From the NCBI GenBank assembly GCA_029204225.1, contig CM055109.1:25480723-25544722 (forward strand): 64,000 nucleotides of DNA, read 5' to 3'. Numbering within the stretch: position 1 is the first letter of the stretch; each line of letters starts with the position of its first letter. This document shows, piece after piece, positions 1 through 11,500 of this stretch. Below the pieces are notes generated by a model, which searched no databases, was not told the origin of the DNA, and saw nothing but the letters and a program-made list of their open reading frames with translations. Made by a program: the position numbers and the translations under genes. The stretch is from Diphasiastrum complanatum. Its lineage: Eukaryota; Streptophyta; Lycopodiopsida; Lycopodiales; Lycopodiaceae.

Positions 1-410
1 GTACAGTACTTTGGACCTTAAATGAGTGCATTAATGCCTCACAAGAGTGATTGATTGATTGATCATAAAACAAACAGAAACTAGACACTAGATTTTGAGG
101 TCTAGATCAACAATTTAGCATGTATCAATCAAGAGCAATCTATAATCATTAATCAAGATAGTGTAGAACTCGAGTTTTGCCAATCAGCTCTCAAAAATAT
201 TCTAAGTGTTCACTATGGAGAATTCACTAAATAGAAATGCCTCTTCCCTTCACGAGCTAGGTGAATTTATAGCATGTAATAAAAAAGGTGATTGAGGTTT
301 ATTGTCCTAATTTTCCATTCTAGTCTCATTCCTAGAGTCTTGCCAAGTAGGTGGCTAGTTGGTCAATTTTCTCCATAAATCTAGGATTCAGGTCACTTAA
401 AGTAGGAATT
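1..410. repeat. Diverged copia LTR fragment
   Basis: The opening bases (gtacagtacttt-ggacc) and several later blocks (tcactatggag, gcatgtaat, ctagttggtca) match, in the same order, the LTRs near 53987-54696 and 56434-57107. This is therefore an older, truncated relative of that LTR. It carries no coding potential, and its 5' end lies outside the window. Confidence 0.6.
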
Positions 411-545
411 GTGAAAAATTGTCTATGTTGGCAAATCTAGCCAGGTAGTATATTGTAAATTATGTGCATAAGTGGGTCCCACACGTGTGAGGCCAAGATG
501 CCACGTGGGAAACCTATCCTAGTGTAGGTTAGATTTGTTGGAAAT
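411..545. repeat. LTR terminal segment in inverted orientation
   Basis: From the terminus-like TGTGAA at about 411 the sequence matches the reverse complement of the last part of the 54-kb LTR. Shared blocks include ggcaaatctagc, gtgggtcccacacgtgtgaggcc, gggaaacc-atcct and gtaggtta. Positions 1-410 match the same LTR in the opposite sense, so two LTR pieces face each other here. Positions 546-808 hold nothing I recognise. Confidence 0.55.
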
Positions 546-808
546 CTATAAATTATTGGAAGAGTAGAGACATGATCTCGTTATTTGGAATGTCCTACCT
601 TTACAGATTCCTGATATACCTAGATAGAGTAGAACTCATAATTGGAGCTATTGCTTTGTCAATTAAGATCTTACCTCTGCTAAGGTGTAGTGATCGGTTT
701 CTGATCTTCTGCTAATTTAGTTATGATGAACCTTTATGTGGAATAACAAATAGAACAAGTAGCAGCTGATCTAAGAAGAACATTTGACAGACATAATGCA
801 TTCAAGGA

Positions 809-1060
809 TTGTGTATCATGGTCAAGAGACAAAGTAAAATATGCTTAATCAAAGTGATTCCTAGAGCGTTGTTTGGCATACTACACAGCGCGTTATCGCA
901 AGAGAAGACTGTCAAATGCAAATGGATCTACAAATACAAATATGGATCGGATGGCAACGTATCAAGATACAAAGCCAGACTGGTTGCCAAGGTATTCTCA
1001 CAAAAGTAAAGTGTGGACTACATTGATACCTTTTTCCTGGTGGTCAACCATACATCACTA
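809..1060 (+). pseudogene. Copia reverse transcriptase fragment
   Basis: The translation contains CKWIYKYKYGSDGNVSRYKA and RLVAK, the conserved N-terminal RT block of Ty1/copia polyproteins. The next block (DYIDTFF, for the usual DY-ETF-PV) follows in a shifted frame around 1013-1030. The rest of RT is missing and the sequence turns into unrelated, GC-richer DNA near 1085-1250. It is a dead fragment of reverse transcriptase. Confidence 0.8.
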
Positions 1061-1254
1061 CGCATATTGTGTGCATATGCAACAACCTACGATGCGAGAG
1101 AGTGGCAGAGTCAGGCGGGCAGAGGCAAGGGCTCGCATGATGGCAATATTGGGGAAGTAAAGCTGATATCGCACGACGCGAGAGGGTGTAAGGAACGGGC
1201 ATGGGAAGGAGGTCGCTCGCGTGATGGCGATATCACGAATGCATTTCGTATGGA

Positions 1255-2600
1255 TGCAATCAAACGTGAATATTGAAAATGTCCTTTTTGTACCTAAGTT
1301 AACAAAGAATTTGTTAAGTGTTGGCCAATTAATGGATAATGGCCTAGATGTACATTTTAAGCATGGAGTTTGTTCCATCCTTAAGATGATGAATGCAAAG
1401 CAAAGGGTTTTAAACAAGGTATATTTTTTAAACTAGAGATGCTAATGTTGCAATGGAGAGTGTGAATTTGGCAAAGGTGGAGATTTCAAGTGTGGAGCTA
1501 TGGCACAAAAGGTTGGGCCACCCGAACTTCAATTCTATGGAATCCATGTGTGCAAAGGAGCTTGCACTTGGCCTCCCCAAGCAATTGTCAAAGTGTGGAA
1601 AGCATTGTGAGGCTTGTAGCCTCTCAAAGGCTCATAAGCTACCTTTCTCTAGATCTACATCAAGATCTAACACTCCTCTTGAAATCATCCATTCAGATGT
1701 TCATAGTCATTGATGATCATCCTAGATATGGTTGGATTTACCTCTTGTTTTGTAAATCTTTGGTGTTTGATTCATTTGTAAAGTTCAAAACTCTTGTAGA
1801 AAATCAAGTTAGTACCAAGATCAAGGTAGGGTTTTGTAGTCCTAATGGCATTAAGAGGGAGTTATCATGTCCATATACTTCTCAACAAAATGGAGCGACC
1901 GAGAGGAGAAATAGATCTCTTTGTGAGTGTGCTAATGTCTTAAGACTAGATGCTTCTCTACCCAAACCATTTTGGTGTGAGGCAATCACATGTGCTAATT
2001 TTGTATGCAATAGATTGCTCAACCAAGCCATGGGAGGAATCACACCATATGAAGCTCTATTTGGAGAGAAGCCAAATCTCAAGGATCTGAAGATTTTTGG
2101 ATCCACTTGCTATGTACACCAATCCTTGGATACAAGGAAGAAGGATGATGCAACTTCCATCCAAAGCATCTTTGTGGGATATGGTGAGAATAGCAAAGGT
2201 TATAGAGTCTTCAGTCCCATCACTAAGAAAGTAATAGTGAGTAGGGATGTTATTTTTTATGAAGGACATGCTTGTGAAATAAATGACAATGCTACTAATC
2301 ATCTTGATGCCAAAGACCATGCTAGGATGGAGGAGGAGCTTCAAAGTGATGAAGAACTTGAGGATCCACCTCAAGATCCAAGGACTCCAAGAAGATCCAC
2401 AAGAGCAAGGGCCGAGCCATTGAGGCTTACTTATGATGGCAAAGGTGATCAAAGCGAAGGCATTGTATCTTTTACTCTTACACTTTTCTTACTTCAATTC
2501 TTGATGAACCAACTTGCTATGAAGATACTGTAAATCAAAGAGTTGGATGGATGCTATGCAAGTGGAGTATGATGCTCTCATGGAGAATCATACTTGGGAT
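1255..2600 (+). pseudogene. Copia protease end, GAG-pre-integrase and integrase remnant
   Basis: In order there is the [16 protein letters not shown] block that follows the copia protease (about 1275-1340). The GAG-pre-integrase zinc region with [11 protein letters not shown] and CEACSLSKAH comes next (1495-1640). The integrase core follows with DDHPRYGWIYLL, YTSQQNGATERRN, MGGITPYEALF and the C-terminal SIFVGYGENSKGYRVFSP block (1705-2260). An acidic linker leads to the first RT residues (SWMDAMQVEYDALMENHTWDL, read in two overlapping pieces) just before 2600. Frameshifts and a deletion inside the integrase core make it non-functional. It belongs to the same broad copia family as the copies at 42.3 kb and 58 kb. 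Confidence 0.85.
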
Positions 2601-2601
2601 C

Positions 2602-3076
2602 TGTTGGAAATTAAGTCCACAGTTGTCTCCTTGGTGACTACTAATTTCACTTTCAGATTCTTCCTGCACACTTATTGATTGTTGGTCTATGGTCAGAGAT
2701 GAAACCTACTTTGGTTCTATGTCTGCTCATCTGATACCTGTAGGAATCACAAAAATCAGACAACCGAACTATTCGAAGAACGACTACATCGGTTGATCTT
2801 CATCCATGAATAGATCAAAACTAAAGGGTAACCAATCCTATTGTTTTTCACTTTCAAATGTTAAGTTCGAATTATTTAAAGATCATTGAAAACTTGGCCA
2901 TCTTCAACGACTTCCATGAATTATTGAACAAGTCTGTAGAAATGAACTAATTGTCGCACAGTTCACATTTTTGCAACTCCCGAAAAACGCGACAATCTCC
3001 CAACAATAACTTCTCTTCAAGTATTTCGAAGAAGTAAACTCTTTGTCGGCTTTTTTGCATTTTCTTAAAAATGCGA
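2602..3076 (+). repeat. Partial copia LTR (family of the 12.37-kb LTR)
   Basis: It starts TGTTGGAAATTAAG, as does the LTR at 12370. It shares ordered blocks such as gggtaaccaatcc, ttggccatcttcaa, aacaagtctg and tttttgcattttcttaaaaatgcga. Homology stops near 3076, where gypsy gag sequence begins. It cuts directly into the RT reading frame on its left, so it is a truncated or solo LTR inserted in the older copia copy. Confidence 0.6.
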
Positions 3077-4061
3077 CAAAATAGTCACTTCAACAAACGC
3101 CATAATGAGTATGCACTCTTGCAAAATGCTATGGATGATGTAATTCGGGAGGAGGATGAAGATTCAGATGATGAGCCGAATATCAGTATGTTGCCTTATA
3201 CAGCAGGGCAAACTACTACGACATCCACCACTATTGCATCAACGAATGCCAACGCTACTGCATAAATGATGCTCAATGAGTTCGAGAAACTTGGGAAGAA
3301 CCAACAAAAATAGATGGAAAAGTTGCAGTCGCAATTTGATGAGAAGATCAAAGCATTGGAAAATTTTCACGGACAAGCGAACAAGGAACCTGAGAAGTTT
3401 GCGAAGACTTTTCCTATCAGGGAAAATGTCTGGTGTTCTATTTGTACAGGAAATCACATAGTGAACGAGTGTCCTCAATTGAAAAAACGAATGGAAATCA
3501 ATGTTTGCCATATGTGTAATTCACTTGACCATGAGACTATTTTTTAACTTCAATCCTTGGATAATTTAGCAACGGTATGCCCAAATGGGATATCGAGAAC
3601 CACATTATGGAGGAAATCCAGCAGCAAGACCTCGACAATATGCTCTTGGATACCCGGGACGTTTAGCTTTACCTGCCCCACCAAAGCACTCCACTCCTCC
3701 TGCCAATTTGATGGAACCAGAACCTTATGGAAGTGCTGAGCAATGGAATTATGGTACTCATCCAGAAGGTGGATCTTCGAAACAATATGCTATTTATGCT
3801 ACCGCTCAACAACAAGCCTCTAGAAATTGGACTAGAGCACCACTTGGATGCTTTGCATGTGGAGAAAATCACAGAGCTGCAGAATGCCCAAATAAAGAGA
3901 AATTTGTACCATTCTGTCATGACTGTGGTTATGGGCATTGCTATAAAGACTGTGCAGCAAGACCGAAGCCACCACTAGCTACAACAGCTGTAAATTTGAT
4001 AACAATCAAACAAAGTCCAGTAGCTCATAATAAATCAAGTGCACTAGAGCACAGATGGTAG
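3077..4061 (+). pseudogene. Gypsy (Athila/Tat-like) gag remnant with zinc knuckles
   Basis: Several overlapping frames together give a gag-like protein. It has an acidic segment (REEDEDSDDEPN), a short coiled segment (KLQSQFDEKIKALENF), and cysteine/histidine clusters CSICTGNHIVNEC, CHMCNSLDH, CFACGENHRAAEC and CHDCGYGHCYKDC, which are nucleocapsid-type zinc knuckles that would bind element RNA. The 5' part of gag, the PBS and the 5' LTR are missing. In-frame stops near 3265, 3312 and 3545 disable it. It leads directly into the protease region on the same strand. Confidence 0.75.
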
Positions 4062-4860
4062 TCACCAGAGCACAGAAGCAGAAAGAACCAGTAGTGGATC
4101 CAGTACCTGCTGATTTTATACCATTGAATGATATACCAACAACATCAAGAGTCTATCCAAATCTTAATACTGAACAACGAAGATATCAGAATATGAGACA
4201 GTGGATTAAACATCTGCAAGAAGAAGAGGAGCTTGAAGCTACAAAAGCAACAGCAGAAGTTCATTCTTCACCATTGCAGCCTCCAAGAAATTCACGTACG
4301 AATATGAATGATCAGTTACATCATCATGAAGAACCCTTCAAGATGACTGAACCAGAAGCACCGCAAACAGAATTGCTCATGAACATTTTGTCTAGCAAGG
4401 TCAATATTTCAATGGGAGAGTTCTTGAAGTTGGTGCCAAAAGCAAGAGAACTCTTAGCACAAAAGTTAGCTCAAGAAGAACCATAACTTTTTTGTGCTGG
4501 ATTTGAAGAATCTAACGAAGCCGCTTGGGAAAGTGAACAAAAGAATATCACTCTTTTGATACAACATAGACAATTTCCCAAGGAAGCAACCATGATAGAT
4601 GGCGGTTCAGGAGTTAACCTGATCTCTACAAAGCTATGTGCAAAATGGGGCCTTACAAAGATCAAGCCTGTGTCTTTTGCTATTAAGCTAGTTGATCAAA
4701 CGATAGTTTGTCCACGATGAATGGTTGAAGATATACCTGTCAGAATTGCGGGAGTACAGTTCGTCATTACTTTCGTAGTGATGGACTTACCAGAAGCGCC
4801 AAATGTCTACCAAGTTTTATTGGAACGTCCATGGTTACGAGTTATGTAAGCAATTCATAA
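4055..4860 (+). pseudogene. Gypsy gag-pol linker and aspartic protease
   Basis: An open segment (4055-4486, 143 codons, charged and glutamine-rich) is followed in another frame by the protease. The motif MIDGGSGVNLIS at about 4591-4626 carries the catalytic Asp in the D-G-S-G form typical of plant Tat/Athila gypsy elements, and VLLERPWL closes the domain near 4840. The protease would cleave the Gag-Pol polyprotein. A frame change at about 4480 and a TGA near 4720 make it inactive. Confidence 0.7.
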
Positions 4861-5665
4861 CTAGGATACCGGAAAAATCACTTTTGAAGATCGTGAACGT
4901 GCAGTTTAAGTTGATCCTACAACTTGGACTATCAAACCAGTGGTTCAAAAAGAGGATGACGATTCATCAACAATGGATCACACTTGTGACCGACGAGAGA
5001 AAATTTTGGGAGTTCATTATGATTCTCAAACGGATACGGTCAATTGGAATGAAGCTCTTGCAACAGTTGATTGCACAGCAGGATATATGTGTCAACAAGA
5101 TAATCAATCATATTTGAGTGAGATTTCCTTATTAGATTGAACTTTGGATACACCAATCACGTTTTCACTGAATGTGCTGAATGTAGCCTGAATATCAATG
5201 GAACCTATACCAGATCCGATTGAAGGTGAACTCATTCCTGTGAGTCATGCCTTGACTTATAATGGCAATGCTGAACTTATGGATGAGCATATTCTAAATC
5301 ATATGGATCCGACCAGATTTGGAGTGCGTAATGTTCCTGATGAACCGACAATAAAACCACCTAAAACAGTTATATTGAAGGAAGACATGATCACGGGATC
5401 AATGACGAAGAAACAAGCTAAGCAAGATTATAATACGGTCCTGAAATGGGAAAATTCCCCTCGAAAGATTGATTCAAAGAAGGTGCCACCCTTACTGGAT
5501 AAAGTCAAAGAAAAAACGGAGGATGATTCTACAAGTCAGAATTCTAGCAAGACATCATCGTCTCGGAAATCATCACCTCCATGATCAATTTCTGCTAAAA
5601 AGGCTAAGCGAAGATCCAAGACAAGTCCTTTTGAAAAGGAACAAACAGATGTAGTCCAGTATGAT
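4861..5665 (+). pseudogene. Gypsy protease-RT spacer region
   Basis: These are open but poorly conserved frames between protease and RT (notably 5198-5584, 128 codons). They are rich in charged residues, with a Lys/Ser-rich end around 5480-5580. Such spacers are usual in Tat/Athila-like pol genes. I recognise no domain. A stop at about 5582 and frame changes show decay. Confidence 0.55.
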
Positions 5666-6545
5666 ATGCCCGAGCATTTTAAACGTTATACATTGGATGA
5701 TGTGGTTATCATGTTACCTAAAGCGCATCGTGAACTTGAAGAACACGTGCCAGAATCGAAAGACATTTACGATGGCCCAGCTAGGATGCAACCAATGAAT
5801 CTTGCTGAACCAGGAGAACCGGAAAAGATTGTACAAGTTGGATCACAACTTAATCCTGAACAGTATCAGGCACTCCGCATGTTACTTATTAAGTATCAGG
5901 ATTGCTTTGCATGGACTTATCAAGATTTAAAGGGTATTCCGACATCAGTGATTGAACATAGCATACCTTTAGTACCTGATGCAGTTCCGAAGGTTACAAA
6001 GCTCTATCGCTGTAATCCTAATGTTGCAGATCTGATAAAGAAAGAACTTCAGAGATTGCTTGACGCCGATTTCATTTATGAGATCGAGCATACTGAATGG
6101 ATTTCACCGATTGTCATTGTTCCTAAGAAGAATGATAAATTGAGAATCTGTGTGAATCTCAAAGCGTTGAACAAAGTGACGCGGAAGGAACACTTTCCGT
6201 TATCTTTTACTGAAAGCATTTTGGATCGCCTTGCTGAAGCGGAAGCTTATAGTTTCTTGGATGGATTTAGTGGTGACAACCAGGTTAAGATTGCACCTGC
6301 AGATCACCACAAAACTGCTTTTGCAACATAATGGGACACCTATGCTTACAAAGTAATGCCGTTTGGACTCTGTAATGCACCAAGTTCATTCCAAAGAGTA
6401 ATGCAATTTGCTTTTAAAGATTATCTACAGAAATTCCTTGAAACTTACTTGGATGACCTGGGAGTCCATATGGTACAGATACAGACCACTTGGATTGATT
6501 GGAGAAAGTATTTGAAAGATGCCGCATATGTCATATTTCTCTAAT
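5666..6545 (+). pseudogene. Gypsy reverse transcriptase
   Basis: The open frame 5666-6331 carries the classical gypsy RT start: SPIVIVPKKNDKLRICVNLK, then FLDGFSGDNQ with the first catalytic Asp. After a TAA at about 6329 the next frame has VMPFGLCNAPSSFQRVMQFA and LETYLDDLGV (about 6356-6470), the second catalytic Asp pair being LDD. The FLDGFSG and MPFGLCNAP wording places it in the Athila/Tat branch. It would copy element RNA to DNA but is broken by at least one stop and a frameshift near 6500. Confidence 0.9.
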
Positions 6546-7230
6546 TCCAAAAAAATGTCAGATATGGGTTTCCCACGAAGTTGTGCTTGGAAATGTGATA
6601 TCGAGACATGGTATTGCCACAGATTATTCTAAGATCAAGGTTATTGTGGAATTGCCACCGCCAACAACAATTCATGGAGTTTATGTGTTTATGGGTCATG
6701 CGAACTACTATCGAATTTTTATTATTTTCTTTGCGGATTTAGCACGACCTATATACAAATTGACTATTGTTCCTATTTGGATAGTAGAGGCGTTAGAAGC
6801 CTTTGAAAAGCTAAAAAAAGCATTAACTTCAGCACCAATACTGCATTCTCTAGATTGGACGATAGAATTTCATGTTCATATGGATGTCTTAAAATATGCC
6901 ATTGGATCAGTTTTGACGCAACCATGTGACTGTAAGAAGGATTATCCTATACGATTTGCAAGCAGACAACTTACAGATCCGAAGAAGAATTATTCAACAA
7001 CCGAACGTGAAGCGTTAGCCATGATTTTTTCTGTTCAAAAATTTCGTCACTACCTCATGGAAACGCACTTTGCATTTTATACGGACCACCAACCGTTACT
7101 TTACTTGGTAAACAAAATGTGCAATACTGGACGTATTGCAAGATCGTTATTGTTATTAACTAAATTTGACTTTCGAATTGTGGTTCAAAAGGGGAAGCGT
7201 CGATCATGTTTCACGAATCGAATCCGCACC
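6546..7230 (+). pseudogene. Gypsy RT thumb/connection and RNase H
   Basis: The frame 6499-7236 continues pol: PPPTTIHGVYVFMGHANYYR, then FEKLKKALTSAPILH, and the RNase H block (RFASRQL, YSTTEREALAMIFSVQKFRH, FYTDHQPLLYL) at about 6950-7110. RNase H would degrade the RNA of the RNA:DNA hybrid. The first RNase H Asp (usually D-S/A) appears as MDVLKYAIGSVL. A frameshift near 7190 separates this frame from the integrase frame. Confidence 0.85.
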
Positions 7231-7865
7231 GGTTAATATTGAAGTGGATGATGAACTGTCAGATGCTGCATTATTCTATGTTGAAGCAGGTTCGGAATGG
7301 GCAGTGGATATTGTTGAGTACTTGATGCTAGGACAACCGAATGACTCCTTGACAAAAGTACATAAGAGACAATTGGTTCATAAGGCTCAACCTTATCAAT
7401 TAATTGCAGGACAATTGTATCGTCGTGGATCAGACAATATTTTACGCAGATGTGTTTTACCCCATGAAGTACTAGATTTAATCATGTTTTCACATGATGG
7501 CATGGGTGGAGGACACTTCTCTATAGATATTATTGTTCGCAAACTTTTGCAATCAGGTTGTTGGTGGCCTACGCTTCATAAGGATACAGAAAATTTTATT
7601 CAGACATGTGATGTTTGCCAGCGAGCACGATGGCCTTCTCGACAAAATTATGAACCCTTGCATCCGGTTTTATCGCAAGCACCGTTTGAAAAATGAGAAC
7701 TGGATTATATTGGTCTTATTCATCCTACCGCGCAAGGATCTCAGGCCCGATACATTATCGTAGCAACTGATTATATGACCAAGTGGGTCGAAGCCAAAGC
7801 TGTCAAAGTTGTTGATGCGAAATCTACGGCCAAGTTTCTATATGAAAATATTATAATCTGATTTG
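7166..7865 (+). pseudogene. Gypsy integrase, truncated
   Basis: The zinc-binding HHCC region is visible: GHFSIDIIVRKLLQSGCWWP and CDVCQRA (about 7510-7630). The start of the catalytic core follows, with a stop at about 7694, then the block IIVATDYMTKWVEAKAVK with the first catalytic Asp (about 7755-7805). Sequence similarity ends at FLYENI (about 7855); the remaining catalytic residues and the C-terminal domain are absent. The element therefore lost the 3' half of integrase where it joins the next region. Confidence 0.85.
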
Positions 7866-7899
7866 GATAAGTTGGCTGAATTCGATTCATTCCTCACTT

Positions 7900-10578
7900 G
7901 TGCTAGTGAAGCTCTTGCAAATTTTTCCTACAACCAAAGCCTTCCAAAAATTCCTGACTTGCTTTCTGATATACTTTCACGCGTCTTACATTTCCTTTTT
8001 GCTCATCACGTCTTCTACTGATACTTCCCAGTCTCCATGCTGTACTATCCATCGTGATGTCCCATCTGCAACGGACATCATGATCCTTCCTAGCACAAGC
8101 ACGGTCACTCAGTGGATGACCCTTGCGGAGCCTCTGCTCACTGCAATGGGTATTCATGAGAGAGGATTTTCTGGCAGAATCAATATGGATTTCATCACTC
8201 TTGTCTTCAGTACGTGGAAGGAAGAGAAATCCAAATTTTATATCACTTTTCAGGGAGCCACACACGAGGTGCGCGTCATTGAGGCCGCCCTTGCAGCCAT
8301 ATGTATAGCATCCAGTACACAGGCCTCACCCAATTACAAGCAGGCCAAACAGGCCATCAAGCCATACATTGACCTCACCAATGATCTGCACTGGACCAAT
8401 GACAATCCCTTCTGGAAGCCATCGCTGAGCCTTCAATACATGCTGCTGCCCAACTACTGAACAACTTCCTGATGGTTGGCAACCTCAAGAAAGACCGCGT
8501 CACGTCGTAGATCCTCCATAGGATAGTGGAGTCCTATGCCAAGTTGGCCAAAGCCCCTCTTGAACCATATAATTGGTTCAAGACTGTTTCTGGTGAGCTC
8601 AAACGAGCTATTAAGGGCAATACTAAGCAGCAGTTCGTTGTCTCTTCTAGCCGCTTCTCACCTAGAAAACAAAATCCATGGTTTCCACCTGGCTTCTATG
8701 CTTTCGGTCTACAAGAAGCACCAGCTGAGTCATCTCACCAGGCCTCGAGTTCTCATAGTCGTCGTTGTCCACGCAACGAGATCGTCATTCCTGACTCACC
8801 TTCCACGTCACGACGTCGCACTAGGCATACATTGTCAGCTGCGCTTCCACCCCCTGTTGTTGTTCGCACTGAACTTCTCATTCCTCCCGTCTCTGATGCT
8901 TTCCTCGTCTCTTCTTCCACACAAGGACAGTCTGTGACCATTAGGCCTACCATTCCCATCACAGCTGCCCAGGCCGCCTCACCCCCACACACCGAAGCCA
9001 CTTCACCAAACACACATTTTTTTATGAATATGTTTGATGATTCCGACCCCCTTGGGGCCACCAAATTTTTTGAAATGCCTCAGAGCCCTGCGCCCTTTGA
9101 ACTCCAATCCCCTAGAAGAGGATTCAAACAAATCCATGAATCAATTGTCGGTGTTGAAGATGTCAGCCAACAACCTCACACGGAAGATAGCCCGGTCGCA
9201 CTTCGGGTCGACAAGGCTGTGAAATCACCGAAGCAGTTCGACGCCACTGTGCATGAGGGTTGTGAGGAGGAAGACATTTTTGAAGAAGAAGAAGTACTGG
9301 CACCTATTCCATGCCAACCAAGGACAGTTTTATCAGGTCCTCCTACTGTTGTTGCATCCACAGTAGTCGATTCTGGTGATGCTCTCGGTTTGGTCTCAAG
9401 CCTTGCGCAAGTGATCCAGTCTATGCTAGATAAGAAGAAAGAAATGGAACAGAGAATTTTCGATATGGGCTCCAAAAACACTCTGATTCGCCAGAAGATT
9501 GTCCAGTTGGATCGAGAGTTAAAGATTGTCAAGCAGCATGAAGACAAGTCTGAAGCTAAAACAAAGCTGGCCTAGCAACAGGCTGATCGCCTGGAAGAAT
9601 ACGTCAGCTCCCTGCAAAACACCCTAACAACCGCATAGGATCAGGTGGATAAGGCCGTGCAGGATGCAAAACAACAAGTGCAACTATTGAATGGTCAATT
9701 GTAGATGGCGGAACAGGATCGCACATGTCTTCAAGGTGAATTGGATGCGACCACCCTTGAGCGTGATGCTTATCTTCAAATGCAAATACCAGATCATTCG
9801 GATCACGTATTTGTTTAAGAAAGTGGAAACATACAAAGTGGCCCTTCAGGGATTCTAAGGCCGTTGACAGGTTCAAAGGAGCAGCTTCAACCGAGTTGGC
9901 CAAGGCTAAAGAGACCATCACCGCCTATGAAAAAGTAGCTGCTCAAGTGTTGGAAGCCGGACCACAAATCCCCGTACCAGTCATGCCGCAATTCTCTCCT
10001 CTGCGCCAAGAAGATGTACAAATGGATACAGGGGTAGATTCGAGCATGGACCAGGGGGAACTCCAGATATAGTAGAACAACTGCCAATTTTACTGGCAAT
10101 GCAAGTGGGTCCATCAATCCATACGTCCGATTGGCCAATCATCCATCAGCCCTATAACTGGACCATATCAGTGGACTTCCACCGGGCTTTGCAAGCATAT
10201 CAGAGAGAGTATATCCACTCTCCAGATTCAACGGTGCGACAATCGGCACTATTTGTGACAGATCTAACTCTGTTGGCGTCAGTGGCAACCAGATGGAACG
10301 ATTGCCTCCCTCCTCTAGCATTCGATCCAAATAAGCCGGCCTCAGAGCAAATCAAAGATCAGCTGTCGGTTGCTCGTTTATACTTTCGTGCAGCAATGAT
10401 GGGAGGCTCCTGGGAATCACACTTCACATCATGGACAATCTCAAAGTGGATTTCTCGAGCCCAACGTTGTTTTCTGCCACACAACTTGGATTTTAATACT
10501 GCCCGTTTCGACTTTATGAAAAAGGTGCAGTACCATTTAATCAAGAGCTGGCGCGAAGCAAATAAAAGTCCCCAATAA
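7900..10578 (+). pseudogene. Extra coding region between gypsy pol and 3' LTR
   Basis: Three successive sense frames (7900-8460, 8526-9575, 10099-10578, with a broken stretch between 9575 and 10080) read as one long protein of roughly 850 residues interrupted by stops. The first part has a hydrophobic stretch near its start and then a mixed alpha/beta-like region. The middle is Ser/Pro-rich and low complexity, with an acidic patch (EEEDIFEEEEV). Residues encoded at about 9400-9750 form a heptad-patterned coiled coil (KKKEMEQRIFDM, VQLDRELKIVKQ). The last part is Trp/Arg-containing and ends just before the polypurine tract. In Athila elements this is the place of the env-like ORF, but I see no clear signal peptide or fusion/anchor pair, so function is unassigned. 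Confidence 0.6.
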
Positions 10579-10615
10579 CTGCATATTGAAGGTGTCGTGG
10601 GACCGCCACCAGTTT

Positions 10616-11270
10616 TGGTGGGGGATACTGTTGGAGGGTTTGCGGATCCCAAGGCAACCCTAACCCTAGTTAATAAGTGAGAGGGATTTGGCACCCTGCG
10701 TGTGTAAGTCCAATCCGATGATCACATAGAGATTTGATTAATAGAAAGTTAATAAAAGGACTTTAGGCCTTTTTGTGGGACTTTTAATGTTGTAGGGCCT
10801 AAATGTCAAGTTAGTGAATAAAGTTGAGTTTCCCTCCATATTTGATGGTTCCCACACTTTTTTAAATTTGAATAATTAGGGAGGTTGATTTTGATTTTAA
10901 ATTTTAATTTTGATGGTTCCCACACCAATTTGATGGTTCCCACACCTCTTCTATCTCTCATGCTTCCTTTGGTTTTTGCTAATTGTTGGATCTGAATGTT
11001 ATTGGGATTGAGTGTTATTATACTTTTTATGAGAGAGAGAAAGGGTAAGCTATCTTTGTCGTGGATGTGTAGTGTTAATGGATCGTAGGGTTAATGGATG
11101 TTAGAGTTAGATTTGGATCCTCCATTCATGTTGAAATCTGAACTATACTATCGCTCTCATGGAAACGAACCTACGCGTGACAATTAACTTCGTCTCTTTG
11201 ATGCTAGATTGACTAGATCTTGGATTCAGGTTAGGCAAGGAAAGAAACCCACTACAGTTCAATAAACCGA
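10616..11270 (+). repeat. Gypsy polypurine tract and 3' LTR start
   Basis: GGTGGGGGATA at about 10617-10627 is a polypurine tract immediately before TGTTGGAGGGTT at 10629, a normal LTR 5' end. The right border is not certain; I place it before the copia gag fragment at 11297. No matching 5' LTR is present upstream of 3077. Direct repeats of 'ttgatggttcccacac' occur at about 10840-10950. Confidence 0.5.
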
Positions 11271-11296
11271 GAGATTTCTATTTTTATTACTATCAA

Positions 11297-11500
11297 TATG
11301 TTTCTTACTAGTAACTCTTCATCTTCGTCATCCATCGAAGTTAGAATCATTGACAAGTTCAACGTATCTAACCTCCATATCTGGAAGTTATAACTCCGAA
11401 TGATGTTGGTAGATAGAGGTCTTTGGGATGTTGTAGAAGGTTCTGACCTGAAACTAGAAGATGGTGATCATCAATTAGTGAAGGCATGGAAGATCACATG
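11297..11500 (+). pseudogene. Copia gag 5' fragment (second copy)
   Basis: The translation matches the gag start of the element at 13886. It has a Ser-rich N-terminus, then EVRIIDKFN, the variant LHIWKL, RMMLVDRGLWDVVEG and KAWKI. The leader 'aataaaccgagagat' just upstream also matches 13845. It stops abruptly near 11500. A TAA replaces one codon in the 'W(K/R)L' block. Confidence 0.75.
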
